Positions 1 through 5,741 of a stretch of DNA of 5,741 nt are shown here, one piece after another. The stretch's first letter is position 1. Each line of letters begins with the position of its first letter. The notes under the pieces were generated by a model. It saw only the letters and a program-made list of their open reading frames with translations. It did not search any database and was not told the DNA's origin. The stretch is from Pseudomonadota bacterium (lineage in GTDB: Bacteria; Pseudomonadota; Alphaproteobacteria; Rhizobiales; Rhizobiaceae): NCBI GenBank assembly GCA_023419535.1, contig JAEZXX010000077.1, positions 1-5,741 on the forward strand, read 5' to 3'. A program made the position numbers and the translations under genes.

Positions 1-94
1 GGGGCCGGCGCGCGCCCTCCGCCGGCCGCGACTGGCCGCGCGCCTCGCCGGCGAGTGCTGTGCCGGCCAGGAGAATCACGATGGCACGTCTCAT
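1..94 (-). CDS. N-terminus of a fourth exported operon protein (partial, runs off the left edge)
   Basis: An ATG at 94 overlaps the bcsZ stop as ATGA and opens a frame that stays open to the window edge (31 codons). The encoded start, MRRAIVILLAGTALAGEARG, has an Arg-Arg n-region, a hydrophobic core and small residues, which is a plausible Sec signal peptide. After it come SRPAEGARRP. There is no cysteine, so this is not a lipoprotein signal. No clear Shine-Dalgarno sequence precedes it, so translation probably depends on coupling to bcsZ. Downstream of bcsA-bcsB-bcsZ, alphaproteobacterial operons often carry a TPR-type accessory protein (BcsC- or BcsK-like). That is a positional guess, because nothing in these residues identifies the family. 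Confidence 0.72.
   Translation of the reverse strand, partial: MRRAIVILLAGTALAGEARGQSRPAEGARRP
91..94 (-). other. bcsZ/fourth-gene stop-start overlap (ATGA)
   Basis: The bcsZ TGA stop overlaps an ATG that opens a signal-peptide-like frame. It repeats the junction style of the two preceding gene pairs, which is the main argument that the short left-edge frame is a real gene. Confidence 0.75.
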
Positions 95-1146
95 GGCAGA
101 CAATCCGGACGTTCGGCCCGCAGATGGGACAGGGCGAGCAGATGCAGGGTCGAGGGATAGTACAGTGTCGGCGCGAAGCTCGCCAGTTCGGCGGCAAGCG
201 GCGTTCCGTCGACCACGCAGGCGATCGCGGCGGGAATGATGCGGTAGCCCGGCTCGTTCAACGCCTCCCGGTCGCGGCCGTTGTCGAGCGTGACGATCGC
301 GGGCTGTCCGCTTTCGCCGAGCATGGAACGGGCGAGGCCGGACAGGAGATCGTCGTCGCCGACGCCCCCGCGCATGAGATAGAGCGGGATGCGCACGGCG
401 TTGTAGCCGAACACCGCCGGAAAGCCCTCCGCAGGCTTCGGCCGGCCCGAGACCGACAGCCATTCCGGCGGCAGGGCGCGCGGGCCGGTCAGCGCTTCGG
501 GCAGGAGGCGCAGCCCGCCGTCGGACACGGCGTCCCAGCCCGCTTCCGGGTCCAGCTCGGCGAGGACGGGGAAGGCTTCGAAGATCCAGTAGGACGGGTT
601 GACGACCGGCCCGTCCGAGCGCTCGCCGCGCGCGTAGCCGGTGCTGCCAGGCAGCATCAGGCGACGCCCGCCCTGTTCGAAGAGGAGCGGAGCCATGGCG
701 CCTGTCAGTTCGGCGGCGGCCTGCGTCAGCGGCTCCTCGTTCCAGGCCCGGCCGGCCAGCGCCAGCGCGTAGGCGATGAGGATGTCCCCGTCCGTCGCGT
801 TGTTGAGATCGGTGACGTGGGGGTCGGCATCGGGCTGCCAGGTCCAGGCCGTCAGCCCGTCGTCGCGCAGCATCAGCTCGTCGCGGGTGAAGCCGTAGAT
901 GAGCTGGAAGCTGGCGGGGTCGTTCGCAAGGTAGCTCAGCAGCAGGCCGTATCCCTGGCCCTCGCTGTGGCTGATGCCTCCGTTGCCGTCGTCGACGACG
1001 CGTCCCGACGGGTCCAGGAAGCGCTCGCGCCACGCGGACCATTCCTCGGCGGTGATGGTGCCGGTCTGGGGTGCGGACATCGCGATCGACGGACAGCAGA
1101 GGAGGGCGGCCGCGACCGCGGCCGAACGGAGCGCGGACGACCTCAC
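91..1146 (-). CDS. bcsZ: Periplasmic endo-beta-1,4-glucanase BcsZ (glycoside hydrolase family 8)
   Basis: This 351-residue secreted cellulase probably trims or releases glucan emerging from BcsA-BcsB. It starts at the GTG at 1146, which overlaps the bcsB stop as GTGA. The next in-frame ATG (codon 23) would remove the signal peptide. Residues 1-25 are a signal peptide with probable cleavage after S-A (25). GH8 hallmarks follow: HSEGQGYG at 60-67 with E62 as the predicted acid catalyst (E55 of E. coli BcsZ), WTW at 101-103, NNATDGD at 115-121 (D119 and D121, the GH8 signature region), and NPSYW at 183-187. FGYNAVRIPLY at 246-256 aligns with the E. coli SYDAIRVY segment, whose Asp243 is the catalytic base, but here the residue is N249. 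The enzyme may use another base, as some GH8 subfamilies do, or be impaired. Length is close to that of other BcsZ proteins. Family assignment is secure; activity is not. Confidence 0.94.
   Translation of the reverse strand: MRSSALRSAAVAAALLCCPSIAMSAPQTGTITAEEWSAWRERFLDPSGRVVDDGNGGISHSEGQGYGLLLSYLANDPASFQLIYGFTRDELMLRDDGLTAWTWQPDADPHVTDLNNATDGDILIAYALALAGRAWNEEPLTQAAAELTGAMAPLLFEQGGRRLMLPGSTGYARGERSDGPVVNPSYWIFEAFPVLAELDPEAGWDAVSDGGLRLLPEALTGPRALPPEWLSVSGRPKPAEGFPAVFGYNAVRIPLYLMRGGVGDDDLLSGLARSMLGESGQPAIVTLDNGRDREALNEPGYRIIPAAIACVVDGTPLAAELASFAPTLYYPSTLHLLALSHLRAERPDCLP
1143..1146 (-). other. bcsB/bcsZ stop-start overlap (GTGA)
   Basis: The bcsB TGA stop and the bcsZ GTG start overlap on the minus strand. 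This supports the GTG as the real start and coupling of the glucanase to the synthase genes. Confidence 0.85.
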
Positions 1147-3536
1147 GAACGACGTCCGAGGATCGAGGTCATGGTGGCCGTCGCGGCGCCGAGGACGACG
1201 GAGACGAGCGCCAGCAGCAGCGCATAGCCGAGCGGCCGCTCCGAAAGCCAGTTGGCCGCCACCAGACGCAGATTGCCGAGGCTCGGCTCGACCGACGGGA
1301 CGAGGCTGGCGCCGGTGGCGGGGAGCGAGACGTAGCTCGTCTGCGCGGCGTCGTAATAGGTGAGGCGCCCGGAGAGTTCGCTCCAGTTCGTCTGCATGGC
1401 GAGGTCCGAGACGCCGGCGAAGAGCTCGTCCGGGGTGCGGGCGGTGACGATGGTCCAGCTGTGCTCCCCGTCCGTCCCGAGCCCCTGCGCGACGACGAGC
1501 GAGCTTTCGGCGGGCGGCAGGAACGGCTCCGGGCGCGGTGCCATGATCCGCAGCGCGTCCAGCGACAGATCGAAGCTGCGCTCCAGCCAGTTCTCGACCG
1601 ACCCCATGACGCGCTCCCACGGACTGCTCACGCGCTCGCTCCAGGCGTCGATCGAGATCTGCCCGGCGCTGCCGGCGGCGGGCGCGACCGCCGCGTCGCT
1701 CCAGCCGCTTCGAAGGGTTTCCGAGACGTTGGCGACCTGCAGCACGCCGGCCGGCAGGCGGGGCGCGGCCCCGACGAAGAGCGCCTCCCGCCCGGCGGCG
1801 GCCGCGACGGGCAGCGCGGTGTCGAACGGAATGGTCCGTCCCGCCGTGCTGGCGAGGCGCGCCGCCAGTGTCGCCGCAGCCGACAGGGTCGACGTCGACG
1901 GGTCGCCGAGGATCAAGGGCGACGGGGTCTCCGCCCCGTTGTAGGGGAAGCCGTTGCCCGCCAGGGCGGCGAGGTTCGGGCGTGTGCTGATGCGGGCGAA
2001 GTCCTGCATCTGGAAGGTCGAGGTGTCGAAGAGCACGAAGCGCGTGTCGGCGCTGGTGGAGGTGCCCGGCAGGCAGGCGACGTCGTCCTGCGCGTCGATG
2101 ATGGCTTCGATGGCGATCGTGTTCGTGCCCGGGCGCAGATGCTGGAGCGTCACGGAGGCCGGGAAGCTGCGCAGGACCTCGCCGGACCGGGCCCCGATCG
2201 GGATCGTCGTCGCGATGTTGTCGTTCACGTAGATGTCGAGCGTCGAGCCCGGGCGCACGGCCGCCGTATAGGCGAGGTCGAGGAGGATCGTGGCCTCGCC
2301 ATAGGCCTCGGCGTAGAAGTCGGCCGGAACGGCGACGTCGAATTCGGTGCGGTAGCGGCGGCCCGAGAACTCCTCGGTCACGACCCCGAGGTCGCGGAGC
2401 GGGATCGTCCCGCGGGAGAAGAGGAGCGGCGCGTTCGGCGTGCGCCAGCCGGGGTTGGCGATCTCGGTCCGCCGAACCGAGGCGGGCCGATCGACGGGGG
2501 CGACGAGGCGGTCGATCGCGGCCTGGACCGCGACCCAGTCCGGACCCGTCAGGAGAAGGACCGGCGCGCCGTCGGCGCCGGGGACGAAGTCCGCATAGGC
2601 GCCGAGCCGCGCCTGTTCGGGGAAGCCGGGAAGCAGTGCGGCGAGACCGTCCGCCGGGCCGACGAGCACCGAGAGCGAGCCCCGGCCGGCCGGCGCGGGC
2701 GGCCCTTCCGCCACCGAGACGATCTGGTTCGGCGTGGCGCCGAGAAGCGCCAGCCCCTGCGCCAGCCGCGAGATCGCCTGTGAGGCCTGGACGGTGGTGC
2801 CCGGCGCGATCGCGACGTTGAACCGCGTCCGACCCTCGGCGTCGAAGCCGACGGCGCGCACGTCCTCGAGCGCCTGGGGGGCGATCTGCGCGCCCTCCCG
2901 GAACGTCAGGAAGGTTCGCGCCCCGTCGATCTCGGTCCACAGATCGTAGGTCGACTGCACGGTGCAGTCGGTCCGGTGGCGCATGGAGGTTTCGAACGCG
3001 ATGGTGTTGAAGCCGGCCTGCAGGACGTTCGCTGGCACCTCGACGGCGATCTCGGACACGGCCTCGGGCGAGGCGATGGGGGCGTCGATCACCGTCTGCC
3101 CGTTCACGACGAAGCGCAGGCTGGAGGCCTCGGGGGCGACGAGGATCGAGCTCTGATAGGCGATCTGGAGGCTCTCGGCGCTCTCGACCTCGGCCTGCGT
3201 CAGGAAGACCGACCAGCGTCGGCGCGCGGTCTCGCCGGACAGCGAGATCGAGGGCTCGGGGAGCAGATGCCGGGGCCCGAGGGCGGCAGGCTGCGCCGCC
3301 GAAGCCTCGACCGTGGCGGGCTCCGAGGCGCGGGGCGGCTCGACGGTCTGAGCGGCCGGTTCCGGCGCGGCGGCGGGTGCAGGGGCGGGCGACGCGACGG
3401 GCTCCCCGCCGCCGCGATCGGGCTCCGGCGCCGCCGTCGCGGGCGAACCTTCGCTCGACATGTCGAACGGCGTCGGCTGGGCGCTCGCCTGAACCGAAAG
3501 GGCGGCCAGGGCCGCCAGGACGATCGCCGGTCTCAT
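1143..3536 (-). CDS. bcsB: Cellulose synthase periplasmic subunit BcsB
   Basis: This 797-residue subunit pairs with BcsA and guides nascent glucan across the periplasm. I chose the ATG at 3536 because it follows a GGAGG site by 7 bases, overlaps the bcsA stop as ATGA, and directly begins a signal peptide (MRPAIVLAALAALSVQASA, probable cleavage after A19). Residues 30-88 form a Pro/Ala/Glu-rich low-complexity linker. The rest fits the BcsB fold of alternating carbohydrate-binding-like and flavodoxin/ferredoxin-like domains: the first beta-rich module is about 95-205, including RHRTDC (186-191), and a second is about 370-520, including the LRPGTNTI turn (467-474). A Trp-bearing amphipathic stretch at 637-656 may be the membrane-interface helix. 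A C-terminal transmembrane helix (about 768-790) ends in a short Arg-rich cytoplasmic tail, as expected for anchoring against BcsA. C191 and C488 are candidates for a disulfide. Domain edges are approximate and drawn by analogy with the R. sphaeroides protein. Confidence 0.95.
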   Translation of the reverse strand: MRPAIVLAALAALSVQASAQPTPFDMSSEGSPATAAPEPDRGGGEPVASPAPAPAAAPEPAAQTVEPPRASEPATVEASAAQPAALGPRHLLPEPSISLSGETARRRWSVFLTQAEVESAESLQIAYQSSILVAPEASSLRFVVNGQTVIDAPIASPEAVSEIAVEVPANVLQAGFNTIAFETSMRHRTDCTVQSTYDLWTEIDGARTFLTFREGAQIAPQALEDVRAVGFDAEGRTRFNVAIAPGTTVQASQAISRLAQGLALLGATPNQIVSVAEGPPAPAGRGSLSVLVGPADGLAALLPGFPEQARLGAYADFVPGADGAPVLLLTGPDWVAVQAAIDRLVAPVDRPASVRRTEIANPGWRTPNAPLLFSRGTIPLRDLGVVTEEFSGRRYRTEFDVAVPADFYAEAYGEATILLDLAYTAAVRPGSTLDIYVNDNIATTIPIGARSGEVLRSFPASVTLQHLRPGTNTIAIEAIIDAQDDVACLPGTSTSADTRFVLFDTSTFQMQDFARISTRPNLAALAGNGFPYNGAETPSPLILGDPSTSTLSAAATLAARLASTAGRTIPFDTALPVAAAAGREALFVGAAPRLPAGVLQVANVSETLRSGWSDAAVAPAAGSAGQISIDAWSERVSSPWERVMGSVENWLERSFDLSLDALRIMAPRPEPFLPPAESSLVVAQGLGTDGEHSWTIVTARTPDELFAGVSDLAMQTNWSELSGRLTYYDAAQTSYVSLPATGASLVPSVEPSLGNLRLVAANWLSERPLGYALLLALVSVVLGAATATMTSILGRRS
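1155..1157 (-). promoter_or_regulatory. Minimal Shine-Dalgarno core of bcsZ
   Basis: GGA on the minus strand lies 8 bases before the bcsZ GTG, within the end of bcsB. It is a poor match by itself. Together with the GTG start, it suggests that bcsZ translation relies largely on ribosomes finishing bcsB, and is therefore likely lower than that of bcsB. Confidence 0.35.
3533..3536 (-). other. bcsA/bcsB stop-start overlap (ATGA)
   Basis: The TGA stop of bcsA and the ATG start of bcsB share bases on the minus strand. This is a typical translational-coupling junction and fits the 1:1 BcsA-BcsB complex. Confidence 0.93.
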
Positions 3537-5719
3537 AAGCGCGCCTCCGACGGTGCGCGGTCCGGCTTCGGGCGCTTGGCCGTCGAACCGCGGAAGAGAT
3601 AGACGAAACCGCGATAGGTCTCGAAGAGGCAGAGCCAGTAGAACCACAACGTTCCGCGCAGGACGCCGGGATTGCGTCGCCGGGATTTCTGGAACGACTG
3701 CCACTGGGACGAACTGCCGAAGACGAGGTCCGCGATCAGGAAGGCCTGCTTCGGCTCGGTCGTGGCGTACTGGAGCCCGAGGGTGAAGCCGTTCGACTGC
3801 GGTCCGACCCGGCGGACCGTCATCGGCAGGCTCGAGAACTCCACGGCCCCCGTCGGCCGGAACCGCAGCTCGGCGCTCCGGGCCTCCGTGGGCGGCTCAC
3901 CGAAGGCGCGCACGCGTGCCCCGCCCACCGAGACGTCCTCGATGTTGGCCGGATAGGTGATCCCGTCGACGACCACCTCCCCGCGCCGCGCGACCTTGAC
4001 CCGGCGGAACTGCGAGGGCGTACCGCGCTCGGCCACGACCCCGAGGGCGCAGCCGGCCAGCAGCAGGTTCAGGAGGTTCCAGGCTCCCACGACGAGGGTC
4101 AGGTCGGCCCGGTAGGGCTCGGCGTAGATCCGCCAGGCCGTGGCCGCGACGCCGACGAGCAGGACGGCGAAGATCGCGAAGAAGGGGAGGCTCAGCTCCG
4201 ACAGCCGCGAATGCAGGATCGACTCGTCCTTGGCCGTCACCTTGAAGGTCGGCTTGCTCGGGTTCAGCGCGACCGAGATGACGGCGGGCAGGAGATGGAC
4301 GGTCTGGATGTACTCGTAGAGCTCGGAGATCCACGGCCAGCGATAGTAGCCGAAGAGGTAGTTCTGCATCATCAGGTTCACGGCCATGTAGGTGAGCGTG
4401 TAGGCGAGGAACTCGCCGCCCGATGCGTTGAATATCTGCAGTCCGAAGAAGAGGTAGAAGAGGGGCGCGACGAGGAAGATCGCGCGCGGGAAGGGGAACA
4501 GCCAGAACAGCGTCGAGGACATGTAGCAGAGGCGCTGCGGCAGGGAGAGGCCGCGCTTCAAGGGCGGGAAGCGGAAGCGCAGGATCTGCATCATCCCCTG
4601 CGCCCAACGCGAGCGCTGGCCGATGAAGGAGGCGAAGGTCGCGGGCTGGAGGCCGGCGATCAGCGGCTTGTCGACATAGATCGAGTTCCAGCCGCGTGAA
4701 TGCAGCTCGAGCGCCGTCTCGCAGTCCTCGGTGATGGAAAGGCCGGAGAAGCCGTCCGTCTCGGCCAGCGCCCGGCGGGACAGGACCGCGGCCGAGCCGC
4801 AGAAGAAGGACGCGTTCCATTTGTCGAGGCCGCGCTGGATGACGCCGTAGAACATCTCGTTCTCGGACGGCATCTTCTCGAAGGTGCGCAGATTGCGCTC
4901 CAGCGGGTCGGGATTGAGGAAGAAGTGCGGCGTCTGGACGAGGAAGAGGCGCGGGTCCTCGTCGAAATAGCCCACCGTCTCCAGAAGGAAGTCGCGCGCC
5001 GGCGCATGGTCGGCGTCGAAGACCGCGATCAGCTCTCCGGTCGAGTGCTTGAGACCGTTGTTGAGGTTGCCGGCCTTGGCGTGCTGGTTGCGCTCGCGCG
5101 TCAGATAGATCGCGCCGAGCTCGGCGCAGAGCGCCTTCAGTTCGCGGTGCCGCCTCTCGGCCGCCTGCGCCTCGCCGGCGTCCTCGGAGTTGCGCTTTTG
5201 GACCGAGCCGCCGTCGTCGAGAAGCCAGACCTTCAGCCGGTCGGACGGATAGTCCATCTGCAGCGCGGCCGCGAGCGTGTTGGCCAGCAGCCCGGCATCC
5301 TCGTTGTAGGTCGGCACGAACACGTCGACGGTCGGGAACCGGTCGGAGGGTCCCTGCTGGCGCGGTTTCCTCGGCGGCAGGGGTGCGGCCACCACGAACA
5401 GCGACACGAAGAGCATGAACACCGAGTACATCTCGGCGAGGTAGAGCAGGAAGCCGGGAACGAAGTTCTGCAGCTGGTTGACCGGGGGCAGCGTCCCGGT
5501 GGTGCGCCAGTAGACGTAGCGCAGGACGATCGCCGTTCCGAGCGCCAGAGCGACGAGGCGCCAGCCGCTGCCGAGATTCAGCGTCTTGATGACGACCATC
5601 ACCGCCAGCACGAGCAGGACCGCGATCAACTGCGACTGGACGCTGATCGGCAGGGCGATGACGAGAAGGGCGAACGCGGCCGCGAGCGCCCAGAGGAGGA
5701 TCGTGACGGCCTTCAGCAT
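3533..5719 (-). CDS. bcsA: Cellulose synthase catalytic subunit BcsA (GT2 glycosyltransferase with PilZ domain)
   Basis: This 728-residue inner-membrane enzyme polymerises UDP-glucose into beta-1,4-glucan and secretes it through its own channel. Hydrophobic segments lie near residues 4-24, 28-47, 54-70 and 88-112. A cytosolic GT2 domain follows (about 130-385) with LLDDGG at 166-171, the DAD metal/UDP motif at D235/D237, FFCGS at 305-309, TED at 330-332 (catalytic base D332) and QRSRW at 368-372. More membrane helices span about 395-562, with the gating-loop motif FKVTAK at 492-497 between them. A PilZ domain (about 564-670) keeps DVSVGG (D595, S597, G600), but its RxxxR motif is degenerate: P568 and S569 stand where R. 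sphaeroides BcsA has two arginines, and only R573 remains. A360 replaces the Glu that pairs with the first of these. At 728 residues it is somewhat shorter than the Rhodobacter protein, mainly at the C-terminus. The ATG at 5719 is the only start available before TM1. The stop overlaps the bcsB start. Identity is very secure; regulation is inferred. Confidence 0.97.
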   Translation of the reverse strand: MLKAVTILLWALAAAFALLVIALPISVQSQLIAVLLVLAVMVVIKTLNLGSGWRLVALALGTAIVLRYVYWRTTGTLPPVNQLQNFVPGFLLYLAEMYSVFMLFVSLFVVAAPLPPRKPRQQGPSDRFPTVDVFVPTYNEDAGLLANTLAAALQMDYPSDRLKVWLLDDGGSVQKRNSEDAGEAQAAERRHRELKALCAELGAIYLTRERNQHAKAGNLNNGLKHSTGELIAVFDADHAPARDFLLETVGYFDEDPRLFLVQTPHFFLNPDPLERNLRTFEKMPSENEMFYGVIQRGLDKWNASFFCGSAAVLSRRALAETDGFSGLSITEDCETALELHSRGWNSIYVDKPLIAGLQPATFASFIGQRSRWAQGMMQILRFRFPPLKRGLSLPQRLCYMSSTLFWLFPFPRAIFLVAPLFYLFFGLQIFNASGGEFLAYTLTYMAVNLMMQNYLFGYYRWPWISELYEYIQTVHLLPAVISVALNPSKPTFKVTAKDESILHSRLSELSLPFFAIFAVLLVGVAATAWRIYAEPYRADLTLVVGAWNLLNLLLAGCALGVVAERGTPSQFRRVKVARRGEVVVDGITYPANIEDVSVGGARVRAFGEPPTEARSAELRFRPTGAVEFSSLPMTVRRVGPQSNGFTLGLQYATTEPKQAFLIADLVFGSSSQWQSFQKSRRRNPGVLRGTLWFYWLCLFETYRGFVYLFRGSTAKRPKPDRAPSEARL
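3544..3548 (-). promoter_or_regulatory. Shine-Dalgarno site of bcsB
   Basis: Read on the minus strand this is GGAGG, 7 bases before the ATG at 3536 and inside the last codons of bcsA. It is the strongest ribosome binding site in the window. It decides the bcsB start against an in-frame ATG 56 codons upstream (3704), which would place a long segment before the signal peptide. Confidence 0.85.
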
Positions 5720-5726
5720 GTGCCGG

Positions 5727-5732
5727 CCTGCC
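5727..5732 (-). promoter_or_regulatory. Probable weak Shine-Dalgarno site of bcsA
   Basis: On the minus strand this reads GGCAGG. Its AGG core ends 7 bases before the bcsA ATG, a normal spacing. The match to the consensus is partial, and only 22 bases of leader lie in the window, so no promoter or upstream gene can be assessed. Confidence 0.45.
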
Positions 5733-5741
5733 GGTCGGCGG

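Noticed and set aside
1090..1101. Possible lipobox (LLCC) in the BcsZ signal peptide
   Set aside because: The residue before either Cys is Leu or Cys rather than Gly, Ala or Ser, and a standard cleavage site (AMSA) follows.
55..1227. Plus-strand open frame of 390 codons opposite bcsZ
   Set aside because: It is antisense to a clear GH8 gene, and its low-complexity composition matches no family I recognise.
1071..2783. Plus-strand open frame of 570 codons opposite bcsB and the start of bcsZ
   Set aside because: The translation is Arg/Gly/Ala-rich with no recognisable domain or membrane pattern. It lies wholly antisense to the well-supported bcsB and bcsZ, as expected of a GC-rich shadow frame.
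1147..2940. Upstream continuation of the bcsZ reading frame through bcsB
   Set aside because: The upstream part is Arg-rich out-of-frame translation of bcsB. The GTG at 1146 starts the signal peptide and fits normal BcsZ length.
3537..3704. N-terminal extension of BcsB by 56 residues to an upstream ATG
   Set aside because: It would bury the signal peptide and ignore the GGAGG site and ATGA overlap at 3536. The segment is the shadow of the bcsA C-terminus.
3897..4820. Minus-strand open frame of 307 codons inside bcsA
   Set aside because: It is in a different frame of the same strand as bcsA, is Arg/Leu/Pro-rich, and lacks any motif. bcsA itself has all family motifs.
5721..5741. Short GCCGGC-type inverted repeats upstream of bcsA
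   Set aside because: The arms are about five bases and built from GC-rich motifs that are common throughout the window, so they do not support an operator or terminator call.

Overview
This GC-rich window (roughly two-thirds or more G+C by eye) holds a bacterial cellulose synthase operon. Every real gene lies on the minus strand, so transcription runs from the right end to the left. The order is bcsA (catalytic subunit with a C-terminal PilZ domain), bcsB (periplasmic subunit), bcsZ (GH8 endo-beta-1,4-glucanase), then the first 31 codons of a fourth exported protein cut off by the left edge. The compact A-B-Z order, separate bcsA and bcsB genes, and a BcsA resembling that of Rhodobacter sphaeroides suggest an alphaproteobacterium. 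I cannot fix the genus.

Layout: 5720-5741 is a 22-base leader with a weak ribosome binding site. bcsA occupies 3533-5719, bcsB 1143-3536, bcsZ 91-1146, and the partial gene 1-94. All three gene junctions are 4-base stop/start overlaps (ATGA, GTGA, ATGA), so the genes are probably one translationally coupled unit. There is no intergenic space, and I see no internal promoter, terminator, RNA gene, repeat array or mobile element.

Function: BcsA polymerises UDP-glucose into beta-1,4-glucan and threads it through its own membrane channel. BcsB docks on the periplasmic side and guides the polymer. BcsZ trims glucan in the periplasm. The fourth product carries a signal peptide and may be an export or TPR-type accessory protein, but too little of it is present to say.

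The most notable point is in BcsA. The glycosyltransferase motifs and the FxVTxK gating loop are intact. However, from remembered comparison with R. sphaeroides BcsA, both partners of the autoinhibitory salt bridge that c-di-GMP breaks appear to be replaced: the first Arg of the PilZ RxxxR motif is Ser, and the Glu ahead of QxxRW is Ala. This predicts a synthase with altered or lost c-di-GMP gating. A second point is that BcsZ has Asn where E. coli BcsZ has its catalytic-base Asp.
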